Positions 32,087-43,821 are shown, counted from the stretch's first letter. The stretch: DNA of 64,000 nt from Paucimonas sp. (GCA_031253995.1 JAIRVG010000055.1:22983-86982); one strand, 5' to 3'. Numbers and translations: made by a program. The notes: a model not told the origin generated them from the letters alone.

Positions 32087-32911
32087 TCAGGACTGGCTGG
32101 AGGCTGCTGGCGCTGCTGCCGGCGCCGATGGCGCTGGTGCGCTGCTGGCCGCCGGGGTAGCGGCCGGAGCCGGGGCGCTGGCCGGGGTAGCCAGTTTCAG
32201 CGCTTCCTGCTTCGGTGCCGCAGCCTTCTTCACCGCTGGCTTCTTCGCCGCGGCAGGCTTGGCTGCTGCTGGCTTGGCTGCCGGTTTTGCGGCTGGCTTG
32301 GCAGCAGGCTTCGCCGCCGGTTTGGCCGCCGCGGTTTTCGCCGCAACCGGTTTGGCCGCAGGCTTGGCTGCAGCAGGTTTGGCCGCTGCGGTCTTGGCGG
32401 CCGGCTTGGCGGCTGCAGGTTTCGCAGCCGGTTTCGCCGCAGGCTTGGCCGCAGCCGCCTTGGTGGCCGCCGGAGCGCGCTTGGAGATCGGGGTCACCGA
32501 AGCACCGGTGAGTTTCTCGATCTGCTTGGTCAGGGTGTCGACCTGCTTGTGCAGTGCCTTGACCTCATTGCGGCTAGGGACGCCGAGACGCGAGATCGCA
32601 CTGTTCAGGCGCTTGTCGAAGGCCTCTTCCAGCTCGCTCCACTTGCCCAGGGCACGGTCCTTCACGTCGGTCACCCGCGAGGTGGCTGCCTTGGCGCCGT
32701 CTTTGGCAGTGTCTTTCGCGGTGTCTACGCCTTTCTTGGCCTGCTTCTCGGCCTTTTCGCCATCCTTGACCAGGGTGTCGAACAGCTTGGGGCCGTCCTG
32801 GTCGATCTTCGAGTAGATACCCAGGCCCGCCAGCCAGATCTTGCGGGAGTACTTTTCGATTCCCCCGATCCAGGAGCTGCCTTCTTTTTCAGTTGTCTTC
32901 TTGCCAGCCAT
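32087..32911 (-). CDS. phaF: PHA granule-associated protein PhaF (phasin domain plus histone H1-like AAKP repeat tail)
   Basis: SWIGGIEKYSRKIWLAGLGIYSKIDQDGPKLFDTLVKDGEKAEKQAKK; C-terminal KPAAKPAAAKPAAK repeats. Confidence 0.95.
   Translation of the reverse strand: MAGKKTTEKEGSSWIGGIEKYSRKIWLAGLGIYSKIDQDGPKLFDTLVKDGEKAEKQAKKGVDTAKDTAKDGAKAATSRVTDVKDRALGKWSELEEAFDKRLNSAISRLGVPSRNEVKALHKQVDTLTKQIEKLTGASVTPISKRAPAATKAAAAKPAAKPAAKPAAAKPAAKTAAAKPAAAKPAAKPVAAKTAAAKPAAKPAAKPAAKPAAKPAAAKPAAAKKPAVKKAAAPKQEALKLATPASAPAPAATPAASSAPAPSAPAAAPAASSQS
32225..32465 (-). repeat. Degenerate tandem repeat encoding the KPAA/AAAK array of PhaF
   Basis: Recurring GCnGGnTTGGCnGC units on the plus strand. Confidence 0.75.
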
Positions 32912-32921
32912 CCCGCTCTCC

Positions 32922-33341
32922 TTATTTTTTGCCCGTAACGCGTTCGAGCAACGCCGTCAGCTCTTCGAGCTTGACGGAAAGTGCCTCCACGTCATGTTTA
33001 GACGGAATGCCGATGCGATTCAAGGCGCTGGCGACCCGCGCGTCGAAAGCCTTTTCGATTTTATCCAGTTGAACTTCGACCTTGCCCTTGACGCTGAGCA
33101 GTTCATCCTTCGCCGAGTCGATCTCGCTGTTGGCCGCTTCGACTTCGCGGTCGATGCGTTTCTTGCCACGTTTCTCGACCTGCTCGCCGGCCTTGATCAG
33201 GTCCTTGACGTAATCGGCGCTCTCCTGGCCCACGCGGGCATAGGCCCCGAGACCGGCCAGCCAGATCTTGCGGGCGTAGCCACGCACTTCACCCAGGCTG
33301 TTCTGAACGTCGTCTTTTTTCTTCAGGATCGCTTTGGCCAT
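32922..33341 (-). CDS. phaI: Phasin PhaI
   Basis: MAKAILKKKDDVQNSLGEVRGYARKIWLAGLGAYARVGQESADYVKDLIKAGEQVEKRGKK, 139 aa. Confidence 0.94.
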   Translation of the reverse strand: MAKAILKKKDDVQNSLGEVRGYARKIWLAGLGAYARVGQESADYVKDLIKAGEQVEKRGKKRIDREVEAANSEIDSAKDELLSVKGKVEVQLDKIEKAFDARVASALNRIGIPSKHDVEALSVKLEELTALLERVTGKK

Positions 33342-33472
33342 GCTCTGCACCTCGCACTCATGACGGAATGGAAGAACTACCCACGGATCGGGGACTGAGG
33401 GCCAAGTTACGGAGAAAAATTAGAATGGGCACCCTAAAGGCGGGACGCATTGCACGCCCCGCCGCGACGGAT

Positions 33473-33748
33473 TCAGGCGAGCGCCTTGTCCAGCGCACGC
33501 TCGATCTCGGCCTTGATGGTGCCGCCCATCATCGACAGCATCATGCCCAGCTTCAGCTCGACGCGGATGGTGTCGTCGCCGATCTCCACGCTGCCGTTGG
33601 CGCCGCTGCGCTTGACCTCGACCCGGTCGCCTTTCCATTCGGCCTTGAGGTCGTACTCGCGGGACAGCTTGTCCACCAGGGCTTCGGCCTTCTGGCGGGC
33701 GGCTTCGCGGCCGAGGCCGTGTTTACGTTCAACGCTGATCTGGGTCAT
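33473..33748 (-). CDS. Small polyhydroxyalkanoic acid system-associated protein (91 aa)
   Basis: MTQISVERKHGLGREAARQKAEALVDKLSREYDLKAEWKGDRVEVKRSGANGSVEI; next to phaI. Confidence 0.8.
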   Translation of the reverse strand: MTQISVERKHGLGREAARQKAEALVDKLSREYDLKAEWKGDRVEVKRSGANGSVEIGDDTIRVELKLGMMLSMMGGTIKAEIERALDKALA

Positions 33749-33874
33749 TCATCAAGTCCTGGCTGCAAGGGCATACTCGCGCATTATGCCCCCGCCCTCA
33801 GCCGCGACAACCCCGCCAAGACAAATGCAGTCGCACGCCCTAGAATGGCCAGTAATTTTTCCCGGTGAAGCGAT

Positions 33875-34645
33875 ATGAACGAGCAGCGCAAAGGCGATAA
33901 CGCCGAACCCACCACTCATTTCGGTTACCAGAACGTTCCGGAAAGCCAGAAGGCCGACAAGGTCGCCGAGGTCTTCCACTCCGTAGCCGCCAAATACGAC
34001 CTGATGAACGACGTCCTCTCCGGCGGCATGCACCGCCTGTGGAAACGCTTCGCCATCGAGCTGTCCGGTGTGCGCAGCGGCAACCGGGTGCTGGACATCG
34101 CCGGCGGTACCGGCGACCTGACCCGCAAGTTCTCCCACCTGGTCGGCCCTACCGGCCAGGTCGTGCTGGCCGACATCAACGCCTCGATGCTCAAGGTCGG
34201 CCGTGACCGCCTGCTCGACCTGGGCGTGGCCGGCAACGTCGAATTCGTCCAGGCCGACGCGGAAAAACTGCCGTTCCCGGACAACCACTTCGACTGCGTG
34301 ACCATCGCCTTCGGCCTGCGCAACGTGACCCACAAGGACGAAGCCCTGCGCTCCATGCTGCGCGTCCTCAAGCCAGGCGGCCGCCTGCTGGTGCTGGAAT
34401 TCTCCAAGCCCACCAGCAAGTTCATGTCCAAGGTCTACGACGCCTACTCGTTCGCCTTCATGCCGCTGGCCGGCAAGCTGATCACCAACGACTCGGAGAG
34501 CTACCGCTACCTGGCCGAATCGATCCGCATGCACCCCGACCAGGAAACCCTCAAGGCCATGATGGTCGACGCCGGCTTCGACCGCGTCACCTACCACAAC
34601 ATGACCAACGGCATCGTCGCCCTGCACCGCGGTATCAAGCCCTGA
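33875..34645 (+). CDS. ubiE: Ubiquinone/menaquinone biosynthesis C-methyltransferase
   Basis: [57 protein letters not shown]. Confidence 0.97.
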   Translation: MNEQRKGDNAEPTTHFGYQNVPESQKADKVAEVFHSVAAKYDLMNDVLSGGMHRLWKRFAIELSGVRSGNRVLDIAGGTGDLTRKFSHLVGPTGQVVLADINASMLKVGRDRLLDLGVAGNVEFVQADAEKLPFPDNHFDCVTIAFGLRNVTHKDEALRSMLRVLKPGGRLLVLEFSKPTSKFMSKVYDAYSFAFMPLAGKLITNDSESYRYLAESIRMHPDQETLKAMMVDAGFDRVTYHNMTNGIVALHRGIKP

Positions 34646-35268
34646 TGCTGCTGGCCGGCCTTCTCGCCAGCGTCGAGCACGGCCTCAACCGTGTCCTGCG
34701 CCTGGACAGCACCGCGCTGCCGCGCCTGGCCCCGCTCGACGGCAAGGTGATTGCCATCGACTGCCGCCAGCCGGCCCTGCAGTTGTTCATCCTACCCAGC
34801 GATGAAGGCCTGCTCCTGGCCAGCCAGTGGGCCACCAACGCCGACTGCACCCTGCGCGCCCCGGCCAGCAGCCTGGTGCAACTGGCCCTGAGCCAGGACA
34901 AGACCGCCGTGCTGCACAGCCCGCAGGTCGAACTGGACGGCGACAGCGCCGTGCTGCTCGACCTGGTCGGCGTGCTGCAGGACCTGGAGCTGGACTGGGA
35001 GTACGAAGTCTCCCGCTGGCTCGGCCCGGTGGCCACCCAGTTGCTCAGCGGCCACCTGCGCAGCCGCGCGCGCTGGACCCGGCAGAGCCTGGCCAGCCTG
35101 AGCCGCACCGCCTCCGAGTACCTCGCCGAGGAATCCCGGACCCTGGTGGGCGTGCGCGAGGCCGAGGCCCGCTTCGGCGAGCTCGACAGCCTGAAACTCG
35201 ACATTGAACGCCTTGAGGCGCGCATCGAGCGCCTTGCCCGATCCCTTGAATCCAGCGATAACGCATGA
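34645..35268 (+). CDS. ubiJ: Ubiquinone biosynthesis accessory factor UbiJ (SCP2 domain)
   Basis: Sits between ubiE and ubiB; SCP2-like N-terminus and C-terminal coiled coil. Confidence 0.9.
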   Translation: MLLAGLLASVEHGLNRVLRLDSTALPRLAPLDGKVIAIDCRQPALQLFILPSDEGLLLASQWATNADCTLRAPASSLVQLALSQDKTAVLHSPQVELDGDSAVLLDLVGVLQDLELDWEYEVSRWLGPVATQLLSGHLRSRARWTRQSLASLSRTASEYLAEESRTLVGVREAEARFGELDSLKLDIERLEARIERLARSLESSDNA

Positions 35269-36869
35269 AGCTGCTTGCCGTCCGCCGTCTGTTGCGCATC
35301 CAGCGCGTCGTGATCCGCTACCGTCTCGATGACCTGCTGTTCGACCTGCCCCTGCCCTGGTGGCTCGCCTCGCTGCGGCTGCTCATGCCGTGGCGCTGGC
35401 TGCCGCGCAAACAACTCGACCTGAGCCGCGGCGCGCGCCTGCGCCTGGCCCTGCAGGACCTCGGACCGATCTTCATCAAGTTCGGCCAGTTGCTCTCGAC
35501 CCGCCGCGACCTGCTGCCGGCGGACATCGCCGACGAGCTGATGCTGCTGCAGGACCGCGTGCCGCCGTTCGACCCGCAGAAGGCCGTGGCCCTGATCGAG
35601 GAGCAGCTCGGCGCCAAGGTCGGCGAGGTGTTCTCGCGCTTCGACGTCGAGCCGCTGGCCTCGGCCTCGGTGGCCCAGGTGCATGCCGCGCGCCTGAAGA
35701 GCGGCGAAGAAGTGGTGGTCAAGGTGGTACGCCCCGGCCTCAAGCCGGTGATCGCCCAGGACCTGGCCTGGCTGTTCCTGATTGCCCGCGGCGCCGAGCG
35801 AGTCTCCGCCGACGCCCGCCTGCTGCACCCGGTGGAGGTGGTCAGCGACTACGAGAAGACCATCTACGACGAACTCGACCTGCTTCGCGAGGCGGCCAAC
35901 GCCAGCCAGCTGCGGCGCAACTTCGAGGGCTCGGACATGATGTACGTGCCTCAGGTGTACTGGGACTGGTGCCGGCCGAAGGTGCTGGTGATGGAGCGCA
36001 TCTACGGCATCCAGGTCACCGACCTCGCCACCCTCGCCGACCAGCGCACCGACATGAAGATGCTCGCCGAGCGCGGCGTGGAGATCTTCTTCACCCAGGT
36101 GTTCCGCGACAGCTTCTTCCACGCCGACATGCACCCCGGCAACATCTTCGTCAGCACGGTGAAGCCGTGGAGCCCGCAGTACATCGCCATCGACTGCGGC
36201 ATCGTCGGCAGCCTGACCCCGGAAGACCAGGACTACCTGGCCCGCAACCTGTTCGCCTTCTTCAAGCGTGACTACCGTCGCGTGGCGCAGTTGCACATCG
36301 ATTCCGGCTGGGTCCCGGCACAGACCAAGCTCAACGAGTTCGAAGCGGCGATCCGCACCGTGTGCGAGCCGATCTTCGAAAAACCGCTCAAGGACATCTC
36401 CTTCGGCCAGGTGCTGATGCGCCTGTTCCAGACCGCACGGCGCTTCAACATGGAAGTGCAGCCGCAGCTGGTCTTGCTGCAGAAGACCCTGCTCAACATC
36501 GAAGGCCTGGGCCGCCAGCTGTACCCGGACCTCGACCTGTGGACCACGGCGCAGCCGTTCCTGGAACGCTGGATGCGCGATCGGGTCAGCCCCAAGAGCC
36601 TGTTGCAGAACCTGCACAGCCAGGTCGAGCAGGTGCCGCACCTGGCCAACATGACCCGCGACCTGCTCGAACGCATGTCGCAGCCGCACCGCAACGACCC
36701 GCCGCCGCCGTGGAAGCAGCAAGACCACTGGGCCCTGCGCCTGCTCGGCGCGGTGCTGCTCGGTGGCGGCGCCACCCTGGCCAGCGGCGTCGAGAGCCTC
36801 GGTGCCATCGATGCCTGGCCGGCCTGGCTGATGCTGGCTGCAGGGCTCTATCTGGTGGTTCGCCGATAG
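35265..36869 (+). CDS. ubiB: Ubiquinone biosynthesis atypical kinase UbiB
   Basis: [28 protein letters not shown] (KxGQ motif); [11 protein letters not shown]; two C-terminal TM helices. Confidence 0.96.
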   Translation: MKLLAVRRLLRIQRVVIRYRLDDLLFDLPLPWWLASLRLLMPWRWLPRKQLDLSRGARLRLALQDLGPIFIKFGQLLSTRRDLLPADIADELMLLQDRVPPFDPQKAVALIEEQLGAKVGEVFSRFDVEPLASASVAQVHAARLKSGEEVVVKVVRPGLKPVIAQDLAWLFLIARGAERVSADARLLHPVEVVSDYEKTIYDELDLLREAANASQLRRNFEGSDMMYVPQVYWDWCRPKVLVMERIYGIQVTDLATLADQRTDMKMLAERGVEIFFTQVFRDSFFHADMHPGNIFVSTVKPWSPQYIAIDCGIVGSLTPEDQDYLARNLFAFFKRDYRRVAQLHIDSGWVPAQTKLNEFEAAIRTVCEPIFEKPLKDISFGQVLMRLFQTARRFNMEVQPQLVLLQKTLLNIEGLGRQLYPDLDLWTTAQPFLERWMRDRVSPKSLLQNLHSQVEQVPHLANMTRDLLERMSQPHRNDPPPPWKQQDHWALRLLGAVLLGGGATLASGVESLGAIDAWPAWLMLAAGLYLVVRR

Positions 36870-36941
36870 CCAGCCGCGCCATCGGCTGGCACACTAGCCG
36901 ACGGTATCGGCGCGGGGCCGTGGCCTGATTTGGGAGTCAAC

Positions 36942-37334
36942 ATGAAAGACTGGCTGGACGAGATCAAGTGGGACAGCAACGGCCTGGTACCGGCCATCGC
37001 CCAGGACCACAAGACCGGGCGCGTATTGATGATGGCCTGGATGAACCGCGAGTCCCTGGCCCTGACTGCCGCCGAGCAGCGCGCCATCTACTGGTCGCGC
37101 TCCCGTGGCAAACTGTGGCGCAAGGGCGAGGAGTCCGGCCACGTGCAGAAGCTGCACGAACTGCGCCTGGACTGCGACGCCGACGTGATCATCCTGATGG
37201 TCGAGCAACTGGGCCATATCGCCTGCCACACCGGCCGCGAAAGCTGCTTCTACCGCGTCTTCGAGGACGGCCAGTGGAAAATCGTCGATCCGGTCCTGAA
37301 AGACCCGAATGCCATCTATCACGCAGGACACTGA
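36942..37334 (+). CDS. hisI: Phosphoribosyl-AMP cyclohydrolase
   Basis: [43 protein letters not shown]. Confidence 0.96.
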   Translation: MKDWLDEIKWDSNGLVPAIAQDHKTGRVLMMAWMNRESLALTAAEQRAIYWSRSRGKLWRKGEESGHVQKLHELRLDCDADVIILMVEQLGHIACHTGRESCFYRVFEDGQWKIVDPVLKDPNAIYHAGH

Positions 37335-37335
37335 C

Positions 37336-37671
37336 ATGAGCGACACCCTGAGCCGCCTGGCCGAAGTACTGGAGGCCCGCAAGGGCGCGGCCCCCGACAG
37401 TTCCTACGTCGCCAGCCTGTACCACAAGGGCCTGAACAAGATCCTGGAGAAGGTCGGCGAGGAGTCGGTGGAAACCATCATCGCCGCCAAGGACGCCGCC
37501 GCCAGCGGAGATTACAGCGATGTCATCTATGAAACCGCCGATCTGTGGTTCCATAGCCTGGTCATGCTCAGCGCCCTGGGCCAGCACCCGCAGGCCGTGC
37601 TGGACGAGCTGGAGCGGCGTTTCGGCCTGTCCGGCCACGACGAGAAAGCCGCGCGCCAGCCATCGGCCTGA
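37336..37671 (+). CDS. hisE: Phosphoribosyl-ATP pyrophosphatase
   Basis: [31 protein letters not shown]. Confidence 0.96.
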   Translation: MSDTLSRLAEVLEARKGAAPDSSYVASLYHKGLNKILEKVGEESVETIIAAKDAAASGDYSDVIYETADLWFHSLVMLSALGQHPQAVLDELERRFGLSGHDEKAARQPSA

Positions 37672-37696
37672 CTGAACACTATTCGAGGAAAGCACC

Positions 37697-37969
37697 ATGG
37701 GTATTTTTGACTGGAAACACTGGATCGTCCTGCTGGTCGTCGTGGTCCTGGTCTTCGGGACCAAGAAGCTGAAGAACTTCGGCAGCGACCTGGGCGAGTC
37801 CATCAAGGGCTTCAAGAAGGCCATGAACGAAGACGAGAAACCGGCGGAGCCAACCGCCCCCACCGCGCAACCGTCCCAGCCGGTCCCACCGCAGTCCGCC
37901 CCGCTGAACCAGCCGCACACCTATGACGGCGAGGTCCAGAAGGTCCAGGAACCTGCAAGGAAAGAGTGA
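37697..37969 (+). CDS. tatA: Twin-arginine translocase subunit TatA
   Basis: [43 protein letters not shown]. Confidence 0.96.
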   Translation: MGIFDWKHWIVLLVVVVLVFGTKKLKNFGSDLGESIKGFKKAMNEDEKPAEPTAPTAQPSQPVPPQSAPLNQPHTYDGEVQKVQEPARKE

Positions 37970-37973
37970 TTCC

Positions 37974-38393
37974 ATGTTCGGCATCAGCTTCAGTGAGTTG
38001 CTGCTCGTCAGCCTGGTCGCCCTGGTGGTGCTCGGCCCCGAGCGCTTGCCTGGCGCCGCGCGTACCGCCGGCCTGTGGGTCGGGCGGCTCAAGCGCAGCT
38101 TCAACTCGATCAAGCAGGAAGTGGAGCGCGAGATCGGCGCCGACGAGATCCGCCGGCAACTGCACAACGAGCACATTCTCTCGATGGAGCAGGAAGCCCG
38201 GCGCATCCTCAATCCGCAGAGCGTGACGCCCGATCCGGCCACCACGCCGGGCAGCGAGCCGGTTCCACCGGTGGCCGCCGCCACGCCTGAAGCGACGCCG
38301 GTAGCGCCTGTCGCCGCCCCGGTCGCGACGCCTGCCCCGGCGCCAGCCGCACCGACGCCCACCGAACCGACCCAACCGCCGCGAGCCCCATGA
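37974..38393 (+). CDS. tatB: Sec-independent translocase TatB
   Basis: [43 protein letters not shown]. Confidence 0.95.
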   Translation: MFGISFSELLLVSLVALVVLGPERLPGAARTAGLWVGRLKRSFNSIKQEVEREIGADEIRRQLHNEHILSMEQEARRILNPQSVTPDPATTPGSEPVPPVAAATPEATPVAPVAAPVATPAPAPAAPTPTEPTQPPRAP

Positions 38394-39181
38394 GCGATAT
38401 CCCGGAAAACGACCAGCCGATGCCGCTGGTCTCGCACCTCACCGAACTGCGTAGCCGCCTGTTGCGCTGCGTCGCCGCGGTGTTCCTGATCTTCGCCGGG
38501 CTGTTCTCCTTCGCCCAGCAGATCTACACCCTGGTCTCGGCGCCACTGCGCGCGCACCTGCCGCCCAACGCGACGATGATCGCCACCGATGTGGCCTCGC
38601 CGTTCCTGACGCCGTTCAAGCTGACCATGACGGTCTCGCTGTTCCTGGCGATCCCCTACATCCTGTTCCAGATCTGGGGCTTCATCGCACCGGGCCTGTA
38701 CCGTCATGAAAAACGCGTCGCGGTGCCGCTGCTGGTCTCCAGCATCCTGCTGTTCTACGCCGGCATGGCCTTCGCCTACTTCCTGGTGTTCCCGCTGATC
38801 TTCGGCTTCTTCGCCGCCGCCACCCCGGAAGGCGTGTCGATGATGACCGACATCGCCAGCTACCTCGATTTCGTCATGACCCTGTTCTTCGCCTTCGGCG
38901 TGGCCTTCGAGATTCCGGTCGCGGTGGTGCTGCTGGTGTGGATCGGCGTGGTCGACGTGCAATACCTGCGCAAGATCCGCCCGTACGTGATCATCGGCTG
39001 CTTCGTGGTAGGCATGGTCCTGACCCCGCCGGACATCTTCTCGCAGACCCTGCTGGCGGTGCCGATGTGGATGCTGTTCGAAGTCGGCGTGCTGTTCGGC
39101 GGCCTGGTGCGCAAGCGCAGCGAGGCTCGCCAGGCCAGCGACGATACCCCTGACGACCAGCCGCCAGCGACGCAACAGTGA
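38390..39181 (+). CDS. tatC: Twin-arginine translocase subunit TatC
   Basis: [22 protein letters not shown]; polytopic membrane protein. Confidence 0.97.
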   Translation: MSDIPENDQPMPLVSHLTELRSRLLRCVAAVFLIFAGLFSFAQQIYTLVSAPLRAHLPPNATMIATDVASPFLTPFKLTMTVSLFLAIPYILFQIWGFIAPGLYRHEKRVAVPLLVSSILLFYAGMAFAYFLVFPLIFGFFAAATPEGVSMMTDIASYLDFVMTLFFAFGVAFEIPVAVVLLVWIGVVDVQYLRKIRPYVIIGCFVVGMVLTPPDIFSQTLLAVPMWMLFEVGVLFGGLVRKRSEARQASDDTPDDQPPATQQ

Positions 39182-39885
39182 ACCTGCTGCTGCTCGAAGA
39201 GGCCGACTTCATTGCGGCCGACCGGGCGGTCCTGAGCGACCGCCGTTTCACCCATATGCAGGAAATCCACCGCGTGGCGGTGGGCGACAGCCTGCGCGTC
39301 GGCCGCCTTGGCGGCCTGATGGGCCAGGCCCGGGTCGAACGCCTGGAAGGCCATGAAGCCGAGCTGTCGCTGAGCTTCGACCAGGCGCCGCCGGCCAAGC
39401 TGCCGCTGACCCTAGTGCTGGCCCTGCCCCGCCCGAAGATGCTCCGCCGGGTGTTCCAGACCGTCGCCACCATGGGCGTGGCGAAGCTGGTGCTGGTCAA
39501 CAGCTACCGGGTGGAAAAGAGCTTCTGGCAGACCCCCTTCCTCGACCCCGAGGCCATCCGCGAGAACCTGATCCTCGGTCTGGAACAGGCCCGCGACACG
39601 GTGCTGCCCGAGGTCATCATCGAGAAGCGCTTCAAGCCCTTCGTCGAAGACCGCCTGCCCGCCATCGCCCAGGGCACCCTCGGCCTGGTCGGTCATCCCG
39701 GCAATCACCCGCCCTGCCCCCGTGGCGTCAGCGAACCAGTGACCCTGGCCATAGGTCCGGAAGGCGGCTGGATTCCCTACGAAATCGACCTGCTGGGCAA
39801 GGCTGGTCTCGCGCCAGTACAGCTGGGCGAGCGAATCCTGCGGGTCGAGACGGCCGTGACTGCCCTTCTGGCCCGGCTTTTCTAA
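39178..39885 (+). CDS. Second RsmE-family 16S rRNA methyltransferase paralog (GTG start)
   Basis: [65 protein letters not shown]; overlaps tatC stop (GTGA). Confidence 0.85.
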   Translation: MNLLLLEEADFIAADRAVLSDRRFTHMQEIHRVAVGDSLRVGRLGGLMGQARVERLEGHEAELSLSFDQAPPAKLPLTLVLALPRPKMLRRVFQTVATMGVAKLVLVNSYRVEKSFWQTPFLDPEAIRENLILGLEQARDTVLPEVIIEKRFKPFVEDRLPAIAQGTLGLVGHPGNHPPCPRGVSEPVTLAIGPEGGWIPYEIDLLGKAGLAPVQLGERILRVETAVTALLARLF

Positions 39886-40032
39886 GCTCATATCCCTACA
39901 GTCCATAAGACTATTGGCTAGTCCCTCAGCCCCGGTTTAGACGCTTTTGCCACCTTCAGTTTTGTGACGGCAGGCCGATGCAGGAAGACAGAACAAGAAT
40001 CCTGCCCCGCCAGACAGAATTGGAGTGACCGC

Positions 40033-41949
40033 ATGTACCGTTGGATGGCCCAGCACCTTGGAAATGTAAGCGTCAGCCTCAAGTTGGGTATCGGCTTCGG
40101 CATCGTCCTGCTGCTGACCGTGGCGATCACCCTTACCGGCTGGTCCGGTTTGAGCGGCGTGATCGACCGCGGCGACAAGCTCGGCGAAATCTCCGAGGTG
40201 TACCAGGCCACCCAGGTCCTGCGTATTGCCCGCCAGGCCTATGAACACAAGCGTGATGCCGAATCCATCACCCAGGTGGAAAAGGCCTTGGCGGCGCTGG
40301 ATAGCGAAGTGGACAAGGTCGCCCGGCTGATCAGCGAAGGCGACGACCACCGGCGCCTGGTACAGCAGGGCGAGGCCGTGGGCGACTACCAGCGCAGCTT
40401 CGGTGAGCTGAAGCAATCCGCAGACGCCCGCGAAGCAGCGCGTGCCGTGCTCGGCGCCAGTGCCGACCAGGCCGCCGCGCTGATCGCCAAGGTCCAGCAG
40501 GCGCTGCTGCAGGACGGTGACATCCAGGTCTTCAACAGCGTGGTGGAAGCGGCAAGCCTGCTGCAGCAGGCGCGCTTCCAGGTGCGTGGCTACACCTACA
40601 GCGGCGAGGAGAAGTACCAGTCCACCGCCCTGACGGCCATCGACCAGGCCCTGAACCTGCTCAAGGCGCTGCCGGAACGCGTGCCGGCGGCACACCATGG
40701 CGACCTGGGCAGTGCCGCCGAGGCGCTGTCCGCCTACCGGGGCGCCGTGGTGCAGTTCGGCAACGCCCAGGAGCGCAGTGCCAAGGCCCTGGCGCTGATG
40801 GGCCAGCAAGGCACCCGCCTGCTCGACCTGAGCAGCGAGCTGACCCTGTCGCAGACCAAGGTACGCGACGCGGAATCGCAGAACGCCAAGTCGACCCTGG
40901 GCCTGGCCACGGTGCTGGCGCTGTTCTTCGGCATCCTCGCCTCCTGGGCCATCACCCGACAGATCATCGTGCCCCTGCGCCACACCCTGACTGCGGTGGA
41001 CCGCATCGCCGGCGGCGACCTCAGCCACGACCTCGACGAACAGCGCCGCGATGAGCTGGGCCAGTTGCAGCGCAGCATGCAGCGCATGACCCTGAGCCTG
41101 CGGGAGTTGATCGGCGGTATCGGCGATGGCGTCACCCAGATCGCCAGCGCGGCCGAGGAGCTTTCCGCGGTCACCGAGCAGACCAGTGCCGGGGTCAACA
41201 ACCAGAAGGTCGAGACCGACCAGGTAGCCACGGCCATGAACGAGATGGCGGCCACCGTGCATGAGGTCGCGCGCAATGCCGAGGAAGCTTCCGAGGCGGC
41301 GAAGATGGCCGACAACCAGGCCCGCGAAGGCGATCGGGTGGTGGCGCAGGCAATCGCGCAGATCGAGCGACTGGCGGCGGAAGTCGGGCGTTCCAGCGAA
41401 GCCATGGGCCAGCTCAAGACCGAGAGCGGCAAGATTGGCAGCGTGCTCGACGTGATCAAGTCGGTAGCCGAGCAGACCAACCTGCTGGCCCTCAACGCCG
41501 CCATCGAGGCCGCGCGGGCCGGGGAAGCGGGACGTGGTTTCGCCGTGGTCGCGGACGAGGTACGCAGCCTGGCGCAGCGTACGCAGCAGTCCACCGAGGA
41601 AATCGAGCAGTTGATCGCCGGGTTGCAGAACGGTACCCAGCAGGTGGCGGCGGTGATGGACAACAGCCGCAGCCTGACCGACAGCAGCGTCGAGCTGACC
41701 CGCAGTGCCGGGGTTTCGCTGGAGACGATTACCAGGACGGTGTCGTCGATCCAGTCGATGAACCAGCAGATTGCCGCGGCGGCGGAGCAGCAGAGTGCGG
41801 TGGCGGAAGAGATCAACCGCAGCGTGATGAACGTGCGGGATGTGTCGGACCAGACGGCGTCGGCCAGTGAAGAGACGGCGGCGTCCAGCGTGGAGCTGGC
41901 GCGACTGGGGACGCATTTGCAGGGATTGGTATCCCGGTTCCGCCTGTAA
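40033..41949 (+). CDS. Methyl-accepting chemotaxis protein, long helical periplasmic ligand-binding domain (HBM-like)
   Basis: Two TMs flanking about 250 residues of helical sensor; [53 protein letters not shown]. Confidence 0.9.
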   Translation: MYRWMAQHLGNVSVSLKLGIGFGIVLLLTVAITLTGWSGLSGVIDRGDKLGEISEVYQATQVLRIARQAYEHKRDAESITQVEKALAALDSEVDKVARLISEGDDHRRLVQQGEAVGDYQRSFGELKQSADAREAARAVLGASADQAAALIAKVQQALLQDGDIQVFNSVVEAASLLQQARFQVRGYTYSGEEKYQSTALTAIDQALNLLKALPERVPAAHHGDLGSAAEALSAYRGAVVQFGNAQERSAKALALMGQQGTRLLDLSSELTLSQTKVRDAESQNAKSTLGLATVLALFFGILASWAITRQIIVPLRHTLTAVDRIAGGDLSHDLDEQRRDELGQLQRSMQRMTLSLRELIGGIGDGVTQIASAAEELSAVTEQTSAGVNNQKVETDQVATAMNEMAATVHEVARNAEEASEAAKMADNQAREGDRVVAQAIAQIERLAAEVGRSSEAMGQLKTESGKIGSVLDVIKSVAEQTNLLALNAAIEAARAGEAGRGFAVVADEVRSLAQRTQQSTEEIEQLIAGLQNGTQQVAAVMDNSRSLTDSSVELTRSAGVSLETITRTVSSIQSMNQQIAAAAEQQSAVAEEINRSVMNVRDVSDQTASASEETAASSVELARLGTHLQGLVSRFRL

Positions 41950-41967
41950 TCCGTCGGTGTGGCTGAT

Positions 41968-41999
41968 GGCCCTGTCGCTGGCAAGCCAGCGATAGGGCC
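41968..41999. terminator. REP-derived hairpin between convergent MCP and ABC transporter genes
   Basis: GGCCCTGTCGCTGGC-AA-GCCAGCGATAGGGCC, 15-bp arms. Confidence 0.6.
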
Positions 42000-42016
42000 C
42001 GGAAGAGCGATGAAGC

Positions 42017-42772
42017 TTAGAGAACCTGGCGCAGGAAGGCCTGGGCCCGCAGGTCCTTCGGCGCAGTGAAGAACTCCTGCGGCGGCGAATCTTCCAGCAG
42101 CTTGCCGTGATCGAAGAACAGCACCCGATCCGCCACTTCCCGGGCAAAGCCCATCTCGTGGGTCACGCAGACCATGGTCATGCCTTCCTGGGCCAGGGTC
42201 TTCATCACATCCAGCACTTCACCCACCATCTCCGGGTCCAGCGCCGAGGTCGGTTCGTCGAACAGCATCACCTTGGGGTCCATCGCCAGCGCCCGGGCGA
42301 TCGCCACCCGCTGCTGCTGCCCACCGGACAGGCGCGACGGGTATTCGTTGGCCTTCTGGCCGATCCCCACCTTCTCCAGCAACGCCTTGGCCTTGGCCTC
42401 GCGCTCGGCCTTGCCGCGCTTGCGCACGACCTTCTGCGCCAGGCACAGGTTCTCCAGCACGGTCATGTGCGGGAACAGGTTGAAATGCTGGAACACCATG
42501 CCGACTTCACGGCGATAGGCGTTGATGTCGGTCTTCGGGTCCGCCAGTTGCAAACCGTCGATGGCCACGCTGCCGGAATCGAACGACTCCAGGCCGTTCA
42601 GGCAGCGCAGGAAGGTCGACTTGCCCGAGCCGGACGGGCCGAGCACCACCAGCACCTCGCCACGGGCCACCTGGGTGGAAACGTTATCCACAGCCCGCAC
42701 GACCATGCCGCGGGTGTCGAAGACTTTGGTCAGGTCACGGACTTCAATCACTTTGCGCAAGCCTCCGCTCAA
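42017..42772 (-). CDS. Polar amino acid ABC transporter ATP-binding protein
   Basis: Walker [40 protein letters not shown]. Confidence 0.94.
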   Translation of the reverse strand: MSGGLRKVIEVRDLTKVFDTRGMVVRAVDNVSTQVARGEVLVVLGPSGSGKSTFLRCLNGLESFDSGSVAIDGLQLADPKTDINAYRREVGMVFQHFNLFPHMTVLENLCLAQKVVRKRGKAEREAKAKALLEKVGIGQKANEYPSRLSGGQQQRVAIARALAMDPKVMLFDEPTSALDPEMVGEVLDVMKTLAQEGMTMVCVTHEMGFAREVADRVLFFDHGKLLEDSPPQEFFTAPKDLRAQAFLRQVL

Positions 42773-43706
42773 GCCGGCTGGCGAAGTGCGACAGCGGCAG
42801 GTTGATCAGCAGGTACAGCCCGGCGACGCAGAACCAGATCTCGAAGGTCGAGAACGAGGTGGTGATCGCTTCGCGGCCGCTCTTGGTCAGTTCGGTGATG
42901 GCGATCACCGAGACCAGCGAGGTGTCCTTGACCAGGCTGATGAACTGCCCGGCCAGCGGCGGCAGCACGCGCTTGAACGCCTGCGGCAGGATCACGTGGC
43001 GCATCGACTGGGCCGCATTGAGCCCCAGCGAACGGGCCGCCTCGCCCTGGCCCTTGGCGATGGACTGCACGCCGGCACGGACGATCTCGGCCACGTAGGC
43101 GCCGGTGAACAGCGCCAGCGCCGCCACCCCGGCGAACTCGCGGGACAGGTTGAGCACGGTGCCGATGAAGAAGTAGAAGATGAAGATCTGCACCAGCAGC
43201 GGCGTGCCACGCACCAGCTCGACGTATACCGTCGACAGGTCGCGCAGGGTCGGGTTGCTGGACAGGCGGCAGAGACCGGCGAACAAGCCGATCAGCAGGC
43301 CGGCGGCGCCGGATGCCACGGAAATCCACACCGTGGTCCACAGGCCCCAGGCCAGCGGGCCGGCGGCCCAGTGGTGGGTCAGGCCGACCACGTCGCCTTC
43401 GGACACGTCATCGCCCTTGGACAACTGCAGGGTGCCCTGCTCGACGTCCAGGACCTGTTCGTTGCCGTCTTCGTCACGCAGGGTCACCCGCGCCGTGTCG
43501 CCCTGCTGCACGATGTCCTGCACCGTGCCGTAGGCGGCCGCGCGATGGGCTTCCTCGGCCTGGTAGGCGAAGTACTGGGGTACCCGGTTCCAGCGCCACT
43601 CGTAGGAAATCATCGAGGTGGCGAAATACAGACTCAGCGCCAGTCCCACCAGGACCAGCGCGGTCAGCCCGTGCCAGGGCCACTGGGCTTTCTTGTGTTT
43701 GATCAC
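42744..43706 (-). CDS. Polar amino acid ABC transporter permease with an inserted domain between TM1 and TM2
   Basis: His/Glu/Gln permease motifs ([52 protein letters not shown]); extra [33 protein letters not shown] segment. Confidence 0.92.
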   Translation of the reverse strand: MIKHKKAQWPWHGLTALVLVGLALSLYFATSMISYEWRWNRVPQYFAYQAEEAHRAAAYGTVQDIVQQGDTARVTLRDEDGNEQVLDVEQGTLQLSKGDDVSEGDVVGLTHHWAAGPLAWGLWTTVWISVASGAAGLLIGLFAGLCRLSSNPTLRDLSTVYVELVRGTPLLVQIFIFYFFIGTVLNLSREFAGVAALALFTGAYVAEIVRAGVQSIAKGQGEAARSLGLNAAQSMRHVILPQAFKRVLPPLAGQFISLVKDTSLVSVIAITELTKSGREAITTSFSTFEIWFCVAGLYLLINLPLSHFASRLERRLAQSD

Positions 43707-43724
43707 GTGAGGCGTTCCCCATAA

Positions 43725-43817
43725 AAGCTAAAAGCCGCAAGCCACAAGCTGCAAGAAAAAAGCGGGCCGTCTCAGACCCGCTCTTGCTTGCAGCTTGAAA
43801 CTTGCGGCTTGAAGCTG
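43725..43817. repeat. Intergenic AGCTTGCAG/CTGCAAG-type repeat cluster (copy 3) enclosing a hairpin
   Basis: AAAGCTAAAAGCCGCAAGCCACAAGCTGCAAGAAAAAAGCGGGCCGTCTCAGACCCGCTCTTGCTTGCAGCTTGAAACTTGCGGCTTGAAGCT. Confidence 0.75.
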
Positions 43818-43821
43818 CTGT

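Noticed and set aside
32225-32465. PhaF repeat region considered as a CRISPR-like or minisatellite array
   Set aside because: Repeats are short, imperfect, in frame and coding; no regular spacers.
34635-36728. 697-aa minus-strand ORF opposite ubiJ/ubiB
   Set aside because: Shadow ORF; ubiB motifs are clear on the plus strand.
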